DNA of 64,000 nucleotides from Treponema socranskii subsp. socranskii VPI DR56BR1116 = ATCC 35536 (GTDB taxonomy: Bacteria > Spirochaetota > Spirochaetia > Treponematales > Treponemataceae). The stretch is from contig NZ_AVQI01000080.1 of assembly GCF_000468115.1 (NCBI RefSeq), positions 1-64,000 on the forward strand, written 5' to 3'. Below, piece by piece: positions 41,964 through 50,119 of the stretch; position 1 is the stretch's first letter, and each line of letters starts with the position of its first letter. A model generated the notes under the pieces. The model did no database searches. It was given only the letters and a program-made list of their open reading frames with translations, and had not been told where the DNA came from. A program made the translations under genes and the position numbers.

Positions 41964-42172
41964 AAATCGACAGAAATAGCGGCGATCCCGTTAAAACAGG
42001 TCGATTTTCAGCGTTTTTTTACAAATTTACAAAAAAAATTATTAATTTTTGATGTTCGTAAAATTGCATAAATATGCATCCTACACTCGGCGTATAGGGT
42101 AAACGGTTTTTATCCTTAATACCTTGTATTTATCAAATTTGAAAACTGCGTTATGTGTTTTTACAATCAAAT

Positions 42173-42562
42173 CTAATTTATGTCATCAGATACATAAATT
42201 GCTTTTCCTGAAACATTTTTTGCAGTAACGGGAATATACACACCGTAGCTTATAATACCACCGCTGTTTGAAGTACCGACATTTTCCAAAATTATCCCAT
42301 TCGCCCCGATCTTTGCAGCTTGTTTCTTTAATTCCGCTATTGCATAATTTAAATCACCTTGTTCGGTCCATCCTAAATCGCTGGAAGCCGTCACAATTCC
42401 AATGACTTCATATTTTGGCGGTGCTTCCGTATAAATTACGACATTTTCAGGATTCGTTGCTGTTCTTTTGGTTCCGGTAATTAATGCGCTTCCGGTTGCA
42501 CAAGAAAATAAAACCGTAACTGAAAAAATACAAAAAAATAAAACAATAAACATTTTTTTCAT
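42173..42562 (-). CDS. Small lipoprotein, DUF4156/RcsF-like fold
   Basis: The 129 residues begin with a lipoprotein signal ending at LFSCATG. The mature part has VVIYTEAPPKYEVIGIVTA, then AIAELKKQAAKIGANGIIL and a Gly/Ser-rich loop. This is the pattern of small envelope proteins in which a conserved KxxAxxxGANG helix follows two strands. No enzymatic role is evident. It lies 9 nt downstream of the ankyrin lipoprotein gene and is probably co-transcribed with it. Confidence 0.75.
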   Translation of the reverse strand: MKKMFIVLFFCIFSVTVLFSCATGSALITGTKRTATNPENVVIYTEAPPKYEVIGIVTASSDLGWTEQGDLNYAIAELKKQAAKIGANGIILENVGTSNSGGIISYGVYIPVTAKNVSGKAIYVSDDIN

Positions 42563-42571
42563 TTTTCTTTC

Positions 42572-45349
42572 CTATCGCTTTGCGTTTTCCGCAGCTTTCA
42601 ATACGTTTGCCGCATCGTTTCGCTTCCAGCGGAGAGCCGTCATATACGGCGTTTCGCCTGAAATATTTTTTGCGTTTGCGTCGAGTCCGTATGCGAGGAG
42701 TTTTCGTATCGTGTCAGCCGATGCCGTGCGTGCCGCGTAGTGCAGGAGCGTATTGCCTTGTATATCGGATTTCGTTCCGGCATATTTTGCTATATCGGCA
42801 AGTATACGCTCTTCGCTTGCAAGCGCGATCGTTGCCGCGTTCCGCCCTTTTTTGTCAATCGATGAAAAAGGATTCGCGCCGTTTTGCAGTAAAATGCGCG
42901 CATAGTTTTCATCGTTGTTTTCGACCGCATAACCGAGCGGTGTCATGCCTTCGGCATTGCGCGTGTCGAAGGGATAGCCGAGAGAGGCAAGCAGGGAAAG
43001 AATTCGAAGCGGTCCCTTTGCCTGAACGATTATGTGAAAAGGCGTATTGCCGTCGCTGTCGGTTATCGTCCTGTCGTTTCCGAGCACGGTTTTTACGATG
43101 CCGTCGCTTTTGTCAAACGCAAGTGAAAAGGGCGTGTTTCCGTTTTTGTCGCGGGAGAGCGCTTTACCTCCTGCATCGCGCACCAAAGCGATGATGCGTA
43201 CGTCTCCTGTCAGCACCGCTTCGTGATATGCGTTCCGTCCGTTGATTTCCTGAATCTGGGGATTCGCTTTATTTGAAAGCAGCATCGAGATGACGCCTGT
43301 GTTTTGCCCTTTGATCGCATCTATGAGGATCGTTCGTCCCGTGTTGTCGCTTGCGTTTATATCGGCTCCGGAATCGATTAATAATTTCGCCGTCGAAAGT
43401 TTTCCCGCAAGCACGGCTTCCGAAAGCGCGGATTTTCCTGCAACGTTTTGCGCATTTACGTCGATGCCGAGCTGTACGAGTTCCCGCACGGACGCATCGG
43501 CATCCCAGCGGACGGCGGTATGAAGCGGACTGCTTCCGAAATTGTCGCGCGCTTTTATCGACGAGCCGCCTTTTACGATGAGGGCGATCATAGCCGGATC
43601 GTTCGTCTTTGCCGCACTGAAAAGGGGAGTTTCACCGTTTGCGTTTTTTGCTTCGGGATTTGCTCCCTTTTCGATGAGTGACACGACTGCAGCTTTCAGT
43701 CCCCATTCGACTGCGTAGTGCAGAGCAGTGTTGCCGCTTCCGTCGGTCGCACTGATCGTGCGCGATGTGATGAGCCAGCCTTGCGTATCGCCTCCTTTTT
43801 TGAGCGCAAGGTGGAGCGGCGAATCGTTGGCGTTGTTTGTCGAAAATATATCGGCATTTTTTGCAAGCAAAAGTTCGCCGATTTTTTTATTGTTCCTTTC
43901 GACTGCGAGATAGAGTGCGTTGTTGCCGTCTTTGTTTCGCGCGTTTATATCGTCGGTGAGACTTACGAGGTAGCGGATCTGTTCGATCTGTGCGCCGACG
44001 ATGATCGCCGTGTGAAGCGGCGTGTTGCCGTTCGAATCGTGTGAAAACGCGTTCGTCCGGTTGACGAGCATTTCGAGCATGGCCTGTCCGTCTTTGAACG
44101 CGAGAGTGAGGGGAGTGTCTCCCGCTTTATCGGCGGAATTGATGTCGGCGCCGCGGTCGGCATAGAATTTGACGTGGGCGAAATTGCGTTTTTGTACCGC
44201 AATCAAAAGAGGTGAAACGCCGTCTTTGTTCCGCGCGTTTACATCCGCCCCGGATGCGACAAGCAGTTCGAGGATAGCGGGAGAGAGAGATGTCATCGTC
44301 GCCGTGTGCAGTACGGTATCGCCGTAAGCGTCTTTTTTTGTGGTGTCGGCTTTGTGCGCGATGAGGATGCGGTACATCGCTTCGCGCTTATCTTCGGGAA
44401 TGACAAGCATGACGGGCGTTTTTCCGAGATTGTCTTCCGCGTTTACGTCAGCTCCGCTTTCGAGCAGCGCTTTTGCGATATCGATGTCGCCGTAACGCAC
44501 GGCTTCGTGAAGCGGTGTTGCGCCGGTTATGTCCTGTGCCGATGTAACGGCGCCGTTTACAAGGAGATAGCGCGCGATGCTTTTGTGATGCTTTATCGAC
44601 GCGATGTGGAGCGGTGTCTGCCCGTCGCCGAATCGGTAATTGACGTTGCGTTCGGAAACTGCGGTTTGAAAATACGAAAATTGTACATTGTTCGTTTCGG
44701 CTCCCGCCGTTATTAAATCGGCTGCGATGGCGACGGATTTTTCGTCGCCGGAATCTTCGAGCGCGATGTCGAGCGGCGTTTTTCCCGCATTGTTTTGTAC
44801 GGAAACGGGAATGCCTTTTTTGATGCACGCGCGTACGGCGCTCTCGTTTTTCAGCGCGGCGCAATAGTGGACGATCGTGTTGCCGTCCGTATCGCGTTCT
44901 CTTCCGGTTTTTTGCGTGATAAACGCCGTTTCGTAGACATCGCTTTTTTCCAATCCCGCTTCGAATGCCGTTTTTCCGTCCGCATTGTGTACGAAAACAC
45001 CGCTTCCGTTTTCGGCAAAAACTCGTGCTGCGCTTAAGCTGTCATTTTTGATTGCGGCATGCAGAGGTGTATCTCCGTCGGAATTGATTTTTGTGTCGTC
45101 GGCGCCTTTTATCAATAAAAAGAGTGCTAAATCCGCATCATCGACGATCGCGGCTGCATGGAGCGGCGTATTTCCCGATGCGCCGGTTTCGTTTATATCG
45201 TATTTCGATTGGAAAAGGCTTTTCGCTTCGTTTCCTTTGCCGCTTAAAATCAATGCGACGACGGATCTTTCTTTGGGTGTCGACGTACATGCAAATATAA
45301 CAAAGCAGAAAATGAATGAGGCAGCGTATGTGAGTGTCTTTTTAATCAT
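42572..45349 (-). CDS. Large ankyrin-repeat lipoprotein
   Basis: The 925 residues open with a lipoprotein signal ending at VIFACTS. Almost the whole mature protein is a tandem array of roughly 25 ankyrin repeats of 33-36 residues, with recurring GNTPLH, DGDTPLHAA and LLxxGADxN motifs (for example GATPLHEAVRYGDIDIAKAL, GADVNAEDNLGKTPVML). It is lipid-anchored and would present a long superhelical binding surface in the periplasm or on the cell surface. Partners are unknown. It heads a two-gene unit with the small lipoprotein. Confidence 0.9.
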   Translation of the reverse strand: MIKKTLTYAASFIFCFVIFACTSTPKERSVVALILSGKGNEAKSLFQSKYDINETGASGNTPLHAAAIVDDADLALFLLIKGADDTKINSDGDTPLHAAIKNDSLSAARVFAENGSGVFVHNADGKTAFEAGLEKSDVYETAFITQKTGRERDTDGNTIVHYCAALKNESAVRACIKKGIPVSVQNNAGKTPLDIALEDSGDEKSVAIAADLITAGAETNNVQFSYFQTAVSERNVNYRFGDGQTPLHIASIKHHKSIARYLLVNGAVTSAQDITGATPLHEAVRYGDIDIAKALLESGADVNAEDNLGKTPVMLVIPEDKREAMYRILIAHKADTTKKDAYGDTVLHTATMTSLSPAILELLVASGADVNARNKDGVSPLLIAVQKRNFAHVKFYADRGADINSADKAGDTPLTLAFKDGQAMLEMLVNRTNAFSHDSNGNTPLHTAIIVGAQIEQIRYLVSLTDDINARNKDGNNALYLAVERNNKKIGELLLAKNADIFSTNNANDSPLHLALKKGGDTQGWLITSRTISATDGSGNTALHYAVEWGLKAAVVSLIEKGANPEAKNANGETPLFSAAKTNDPAMIALIVKGGSSIKARDNFGSSPLHTAVRWDADASVRELVQLGIDVNAQNVAGKSALSEAVLAGKLSTAKLLIDSGADINASDNTGRTILIDAIKGQNTGVISMLLSNKANPQIQEINGRNAYHEAVLTGDVRIIALVRDAGGKALSRDKNGNTPFSLAFDKSDGIVKTVLGNDRTITDSDGNTPFHIIVQAKGPLRILSLLASLGYPFDTRNAEGMTPLGYAVENNDENYARILLQNGANPFSSIDKKGRNAATIALASEERILADIAKYAGTKSDIQGNTLLHYAARTASADTIRKLLAYGLDANAKNISGETPYMTALRWKRNDAANVLKAAENAKR

Positions 45350-45419
45350 CGTATTTTCTCCCGATAGATTTCTTTTTAGAATATCGGGAAAAAACGGCGG
45401 ACGATTGAGCGAAATTGCG

Positions 45420-45842
45420 TCAGCGCTTTGCGCAGTCGCGGCAAATGCCCCACATATTGGTCTGCATCTTTGTCATGGCAAAGCCTTCCGGAAGGGCGTC
45501 CGTACACTTGAGCATATAGTCGGCGATGTTCGCATCGTCGAAGACGTCGAAAACTTTGCCGCATTTTTCGCATTTAAAATGGATGTGCGGTCGTATGTCC
45601 GCGTCGTAGCGGAGTTTATCGTCTTCGATTTTGAGAGAATGCACGAGCTTTTTTTCTTCGAATAATTTCAGCGTATTGTATATGGTTGTTTTCGACAGCG
45701 TCGGATATTCCGGCGACAGGGAAGCGTAGAGCGTTTCCACCGTCGGATGCACGGGATGTTCGCACAGATAGGAATAGACTGCGACGCGCTGTACCGAGGG
45801 TCTGACTCCGGCTTCGCTGAGTGTTGTGTGGTAATTTTTCAT
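45420..45842 (-). CDS. perR: Fur/PerR-family metalloregulator
   Basis: The 140 residues have a winged-helix N-terminus (RPSVQRVAVYSYLCEHPVHP, LSKTTIYNTLKLFEE), a metal-binding region (HIHFKCEKCGKVFDV) and a C-terminal CRDC structural zinc pair. The HxHF segment and short size fit PerR, the peroxide sensor, better than Fur, but metal specificity is not certain. Three spaced direct repeats lie upstream. The 45350-45419 gap before the ankyrin gene holds nothing notable. Confidence 0.85.
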   Translation of the reverse strand: MKNYHTTLSEAGVRPSVQRVAVYSYLCEHPVHPTVETLYASLSPEYPTLSKTTIYNTLKLFEEKKLVHSLKIEDDKLRYDADIRPHIHFKCEKCGKVFDVFDDANIADYMLKCTDALPEGFAMTKMQTNMWGICRDCAKR

Positions 45843-45862
45843 AATTGCACCTCTTCCTGTTT

Positions 45863-45904
45863 TATATCCGGTTGATTTCTATATCCGTTCGATTACTATA
45901 GCCG
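45863..45904. promoter_or_regulatory. Three direct repeats at 17-bp spacing upstream of perR
   Basis: TATATCCG at 45863-45870 and 45880-45887 and TATAGCCG at 45897-45904 recur exactly every 17 bp. The spacers share GATT. They lie 21-62 bp upstream of perR and could be an array of regulator sites. They do not match the known Per-box. Confidence 0.45.
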
Positions 45905-46025
45905 TTTTCAAAAAGAATGTACAGTCCCCGATTGTAAATATGAATTATCTGTAAATCGGTAACTTGTATAATTCGGGAAGATATCGAAATCATGTATGAG
46001 TTTTTCGATAAGATTTTCGGTACGC

Positions 46026-46054
46026 TTGACTAAAGCGAAGCGCTTCGATACTAT
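46026..46054 (+). promoter_or_regulatory. rpsT promoter with a palindrome in the spacer
   Basis: TTGACT (46026-46031) and TACTAT (46049-46054) are 17 nt apart. The spacer is almost filled by the perfect palindrome CGAAGCGCTTCG (46036-46047). Between here and the perR repeats (45905-46025) I see no gene. Confidence 0.6.
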
Positions 46055-46092
46055 ATATACATTCATTTTAGGTCATTAACTGGGGGTTTCCT

Positions 46093-46386
46093 TTGGCAAA
46101 AAAACAGACGTCTGCGGAAAAAAGATTTAAGCAGAGCGAAGCGCGCCGCCTTCATAATAAAGCGATTAAGTCGCGGTGCAAAACGGCCGTAAAACACTTC
46201 GTTGCAGCTGTGCAGCGCAAAGATCAAAAAACGGCGGAAGACTTGTACAATCTCGTTCAAAAAGAACTCGATTCCGCGCGCAGCAAAGGCGTTCTCAAAC
46301 ACAATACCGCCGCGCGCAAAAAGTCCCGCATGAAAAAACTGTTCAATGTGACTTTTGCTTCTCCTGCAGAAGCGGCCGCAAAATAA
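46093..46386 (+). CDS. rpsT: 30S ribosomal protein S20
   Basis: The 97 residues begin with TTG. The S20 pattern is clear: SAEKRFKQSEARRLHNKAIK, SRCKTAVKHF, GVLKHNTAARKKSRMKK. It binds 16S rRNA in the small subunit. A non-ATG start is also known for rpsT in enterics, where it limits expression. A terminator follows the gene. Confidence 0.95.
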   Translation: MAKKQTSAEKRFKQSEARRLHNKAIKSRCKTAVKHFVAAVQRKDQKTAEDLYNLVQKELDSARSKGVLKHNTAARKKSRMKKLFNVTFASPAEAAAK

Positions 46387-46409
46387 GTATTGCCTGTCTC
46401 CAAAAAATT

Positions 46410-46453
46410 CCGGAGGAAGCCGTCAGCGCGGTTTCTGCCGGAGTTCTTTTTTT
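46410..46453 (+). terminator. Terminator after rpsT
   Basis: CCGG (46410-46413) pairs with CCGG (46438-46441), and GAAGCC (46416-46421) pairs with GGTTTC (46430-46435, one G-T). Seven Ts (46447-46453) follow shortly after. The stem runs up to the RBS of the next gene, so it may attenuate rather than fully stop. Confidence 0.6.
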
Positions 46454-46473
46454 ATCGCCGTATCGGGAATTCT

Positions 46474-46791
46474 ATGCCTCGGAAAAAAATAACAAAATAC
46501 GACCTTATCGAATCGGTGTACCGGAATACGAATTGCGAACGGCGCATCGTTCAAGAGGTGATGGAAAATTTTCTGGGGGAAATAAAAAAATCGCTTATGG
46601 GAGGCGCGACGATCGAACTGCGCGGCTTCGGAACTTTTGAACCGCGCTTGCGCAAAGGCAGATCGGTCGCGCGGAATCCGAAAACCGGCGAAACGCTTTC
46701 CGTCGATCCGCACTACGTCGCCGCGTTCCGCTCCGGTCAGGAACTCAAAAAATCGCTGTGGAATCTCAAGGAAGAGCAGGCCGAACAATGA
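46474..46791 (+). CDS. HU/IHF-family DNA-binding protein
   Basis: About 105 residues carry the HU/IHF fold: KYDLIESVYRNTNCERRIVQ, then MGGATIELRGFGTFEPRLRK with the arm motif RNPKTGETLSV. It bends DNA in the nucleoid. A short basic N-terminus (MPRKKITK) is present. The start is the ATG at 46474, and the frame continues upstream to 46390 through the terminator. Its stop overlaps the lnt ATG (ATGA). Confidence 0.9.
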   Translation: MPRKKITKYDLIESVYRNTNCERRIVQEVMENFLGEIKKSLMGGATIELRGFGTFEPRLRKGRSVARNPKTGETLSVDPHYVAAFRSGQELKKSLWNLKEEQAEQ

Positions 46792-48410
46792 CGCTTACGG
46801 AAAACCGTTCCGCGCCGAACCGTTTTTTTATTAATGCTCTTTTAGCGCTTGCGGGTGCGGTTTTGTTCGCGCTCGCAAATCCCGGTTTTATCTTTTCAAA
46901 AGGCGTTCCGCTCGCAGCATGGGTGATGTATTTTCCCGCCTTTATGCTCGTCCGCCGTTCCTCTTTTAAAACGGTGTGGCTGTGGGGCGGCGTATACGGA
47001 GCGCTTTCATACTGTTTGTACGTTTCGTGGCTTATCACCTTTCACGTCGTTGCCGCCGCTGCGATAAGCGTCGAATATTTTATTTCGTACGCGCTGCTCT
47101 TTTTATGCTTAAAGATCGCCGACAGGTTTTGCGGACGTCACGCGTGGATCGCCGAATGGCTCATCCTCTGTTCGCACGAATACCTTAAAACGACGGGCTT
47201 TGCGGGATTTTCGTACGGCGTTGCAGGCTATACGCAGTGGCAAAACCTCGTCCTCATTCAGAGTGCATCCCTTTTCGGCGTGTGGGCGCTTACCTTTCTC
47301 ATCGATTTTACGTCCGCATGGCTGTATGCCGTGTATATCGGTGCGGAAACAAAAGACATCGCGGGCTTTAGAGCATCGGCAAAACGGCGTGTGTGCGGTA
47401 TTGGGCTTTGGGCTTTCGCGCTTGTCGCATTCGCCGCATACGGAGGCGCGCTCCTTTCGCAAAAAAATAAAAACGGAACATATATTAAAGTCTGTGCGGT
47501 ACAGCACAATACCGATCCGTGGCAGGGCGATATAGTTTCCTACGAACGCGATGTTAAAACGCTCATGACGCTGACGGAGCGCGCGCTTTCGGAAGATCCC
47601 GACATAGCGCTTGTCGTGTGGCCGGAGACGGCCGTCGTTCCGTCGATTTTGACGCACTATACCAAGCGGCTCGACAGGAGAAGGTTCGACCTTATCAATT
47701 CGGTGCTGCACTTTATTGACGGAAAAAAAGCCGTATTCGTGGTCGGAAACTTTCATTCCGTTGACACGGGCGGCACTCGTACCGACGATTACAACAGCGC
47801 TTTCGTCTTTACGCCCGGAAAAAACGTCGTGCCGCCGGAACCGGAAATCTATCGGAAAATTCACTTGGTGCCGTTTACGGAAACGGTGCCCTTTGCGAAG
47901 CGGCTTCCTCGGCTCTACGATGCGCTTGAAAAAGCGGACACGCATTTATGGGCAAAAGGAAGAGAGCGTACCGTTTTTCACGCTGCGGGAATTTCGTTTT
48001 CCGTGCCGATCTGCTTTGAAGATACGTTCGGTGACGACTGCCGCCGCTTTGTCGCAAACGGTGCGCGTGCTTTAATCAATATGTCGAACGACGCGTGGTC
48101 GAAAAGCCTAAGCTGCCAAAATCAGCACCTTGCGATGGCGGTTTTCCGATGCGCCGAAAATCGAGTGCCCGCCGTTCGGAGTACCGCCTCTGGGCAGACG
48201 TGCATCGTCGACCGTACCGGAAAGATTTTGTGCGAAGCGGAGCCCTTTACCGAAACGTATTTAACCGGCATGATGCCCGCCGCGGATGACAGTGCGGGAA
48301 AAACACTGTATAATAAAATAGGCGATGCCCTTGCGATTTTTTTTGTCGCGGCGGCTTTACTCATGTGTACTGTGTGCATTATTTTAAATGGAAAACGAAG
48401 TAGGATATAA
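46788..48410 (+). CDS. lnt: Apolipoprotein N-acyltransferase
   Basis: This inner-membrane enzyme adds the third acyl chain to lipoproteins. About 540 residues comprise an N-terminal block of six to eight membrane helices, then a nitrilase-like domain with the Glu-Lys-Cys triad: Glu in VVWPETAVV, Lys in YRKIHLVPF, Cys in VPICFED. A last helix is at the C-terminus. It matters here because many lipoproteins are encoded in the window. Confidence 0.93.
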   Translation: MTLTENRSAPNRFFINALLALAGAVLFALANPGFIFSKGVPLAAWVMYFPAFMLVRRSSFKTVWLWGGVYGALSYCLYVSWLITFHVVAAAAISVEYFISYALLFLCLKIADRFCGRHAWIAEWLILCSHEYLKTTGFAGFSYGVAGYTQWQNLVLIQSASLFGVWALTFLIDFTSAWLYAVYIGAETKDIAGFRASAKRRVCGIGLWAFALVAFAAYGGALLSQKNKNGTYIKVCAVQHNTDPWQGDIVSYERDVKTLMTLTERALSEDPDIALVVWPETAVVPSILTHYTKRLDRRRFDLINSVLHFIDGKKAVFVVGNFHSVDTGGTRTDDYNSAFVFTPGKNVVPPEPEIYRKIHLVPFTETVPFAKRLPRLYDALEKADTHLWAKGRERTVFHAAGISFSVPICFEDTFGDDCRRFVANGARALINMSNDAWSKSLSCQNQHLAMAVFRCAENRVPAVRSTASGQTCIVDRTGKILCEAEPFTETYLTGMMPAADDSAGKTLYNKIGDALAIFFVAAALLMCTVCIILNGKRSRI

Positions 48411-48835
48411 TGGCGGAAAAACACGACGACGAAAAAATCAATGTGACGATATTCGGACCGGAAACGGAGTTCGACGGCGAACTTGAATTTTCGGATAAGC
48501 TTATCATCACCGGAAAATTCAACGGAAAGATAAAAGCGAGCGGAGACTTGGAAATCGCAAAGGACGCGGTGTGTACCGGAGAGACGATTACGGCGCGCTC
48601 TATTATCGTGTCGGGAAGCGTTACCGGAAACCTCGAAGCATCCGAGCGCGTTGAAATATGCAGCGGCAGCAGCGTTACCGGCGATATAACGACATCTCGT
48701 CTTCGCATTGCAAGCGACGTCAATTTTGAAGGGCAGGTTACGATGCTCGATAAAGAGCCTGACATCGATCTGTTTTCCGTCGCATCTTCCGAATACAAAG
48801 ACGCGCTCGCGCTGAAATCCGACGCGATCCATTGA
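48410..48835 (+). CDS. Bactofilin
   Basis: The 141 residues form a bactofilin domain: a right-handed beta-helix of short strands (LIITGKFNGKIKASGDLEIA, ARSIIVSGSVTGNLEAS, EICSGSSVTGDITTSRLRIA) between disordered ends. Bactofilins polymerise without nucleotide into cytoskeletal filaments and shape spirochaete cells. The ATG shares one base with the lnt stop (TAATG). AGGA stands 5 nt upstream. Confidence 0.92.
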   Translation: MAEKHDDEKINVTIFGPETEFDGELEFSDKLIITGKFNGKIKASGDLEIAKDAVCTGETITARSIIVSGSVTGNLEASERVEICSGSSVTGDITTSRLRIASDVNFEGQVTMLDKEPDIDLFSVASSEYKDALALKSDAIH

Positions 48836-48906
48836 TCTGAAAGCGACACAACACGTCGTCTTTACAACGATGTGTTTTTCTCTTATAATATCGCGTGAGG
48901 TAGTAT

Positions 48907-49101
48907 ATGGTATTTCCGCTTGAAGAACTCGTAAAATACAGCGACAATATTTATGAAATCACTGTTGCGGCGAGCCGCCGCGCGTTTCAGATGGCAAAGG
49001 TCGAAGATCCGGAAATCGAAGAAAACGACGGCAAAGTCGTTTCCCTTGCCGCGCGTCAGCTTTTTGACGACGAAGTGACGTTTAAGATTGAACGACAATG
49101 A
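48907..49101 (+). CDS. rpoZ: RNA polymerase omega subunit
   Basis: This short omega has 64 residues: MVFPLEELVKYSDNIYEITV, then AASRRAFQMAK and DGKVVSLAARQLFDDEVTF, which is the omega core. It stabilises the beta-prime subunit. Its last 14 nt overlap the miaA start. Confidence 0.85.
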   Translation: MVFPLEELVKYSDNIYEITVAASRRAFQMAKVEDPEIEENDGKVVSLAARQLFDDEVTFKIERQ

Positions 49102-50119
49102 CGCCGTCATTCCGGTGCTCGTCCTCTTTGCACCGACGGCTTCGGGAAAGACTGCTTTGCTGCAAACGCTGTTTGCACGGAGCAGTCTCTCTTTTTTTAA
49201 CGGACTGGCGGAAATCGTCAGTGCCGATTCGATGCAAGTGTACCGCGGCATGGATATCGGAACGGCAAAGCCCGACGCATTTTTTCTTTCCGAACTCCCG
49301 CATCATCTAATCGATATATGCGATCCCCACGATTTTTTTTCGGCTGCGGATTTTATCGCGCGTGCGGACGACGCGTGTGCGGATATCTTTTCACGCGGCA
49401 AACTGCCGGTCGTTTCGGGCGGTACGGGATTTTACATCCGCTCTTTTATGCTGGGTTTGCCCGAAACTCCGGCCGTCGATGCGTCCCTCCGCGCAAAACT
49501 GCATGATGAAATGCAAACGCTCGGCGCCGAAAAGATGTGGGAGCGTCTTTTATCGCTTGATCCCGAAAGCGCACGCATCATCCACAAAAACGATAGCTAC
49601 CGTATACAGCGGGCGCTCGAAATCGTGACGGCTACGGGAAAACCGCGGAGCTTTTTCGCCGGGCGGCCATGTCTTCGAGAGCGTTACGATTTTTGTACGC
49701 TCATCCTTACGATGCCTCGCCAAGTGCTGTACGAGCGCATAGACGCGCGCGTGGATGAGATGTTTCGCGCGGGGCTTTCGGACGAAGTGAAAAAACTCAT
49801 CGGTGCAGGCTGTACGGAAAAATCGCCTGCCATGCGTGCGATCGGCTATCGCGAATGGTTTTCGCTCGGAAGCGAAGATGAGGTAAAAGCGCGCATAAAA
49901 GCGGCGAGCCGCGCTTATGCGAAAAAACAGTATACGTATATGCACAATATACCCGGTGCTCTCGTGTTTCCGTATGACGGAAGCACCGAAGCTGCGCGCA
50001 AAATCGCGGAGACGGCGGTCGCGCCGTTTTTGAAAAAATACGAAAATATTTCCACGGAAATCAAGTTTTGCCCAAAAGCAGTAATAACGTCTGAGGATTC
50101 ATCAAAGCGCGGAACATAA
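49088..50119 (+). CDS. miaA: tRNA dimethylallyltransferase with an IS-altered C-terminus
   Basis: MiaA adds the isopentenyl group to A37 of tRNAs reading UNN codons. The 343 residues carry the P-loop APTASGKTA (about residue 15), SADSMQVYRGMDIGTAKP, GGTGFYI and AIGYREW. The start is TTG, or a GTG at 49115. An ISAs1-family element begins at 50053, so the last residues (TEIKFCPKAVITSEDSSKRGT) are encoded by the IS. Joining the two copies of the target duplication restores an original ending NISSRS followed by TGA. Only about three native C-terminal residues are lost, so activity probably survives. Confidence 0.93.
   Translation: MNDNDAVIPVLVLFAPTASGKTALLQTLFARSSLSFFNGLAEIVSADSMQVYRGMDIGTAKPDAFFLSELPHHLIDICDPHDFFSAADFIARADDACADIFSRGKLPVVSGGTGFYIRSFMLGLPETPAVDASLRAKLHDEMQTLGAEKMWERLLSLDPESARIIHKNDSYRIQRALEIVTATGKPRSFFAGRPCLRERYDFCTLILTMPRQVLYERIDARVDEMFRAGLSDEVKKLIGAGCTEKSPAMRAIGYREWFSLGSEDEVKARIKAASRAYAKKQYTYMHNIPGALVFPYDGSTEAARKIAETAVAPFLKKYENISTEIKFCPKAVITSEDSSKRGT

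Noticed and set aside
41059-42562. Integron gene-cassette array
   Set aside because: Small genes and a toxin-antitoxin pair suggested cassettes, as known in T. denticola. I found no paired GTTRRRY/RYYYAAC attC ends and no integrase in the window.
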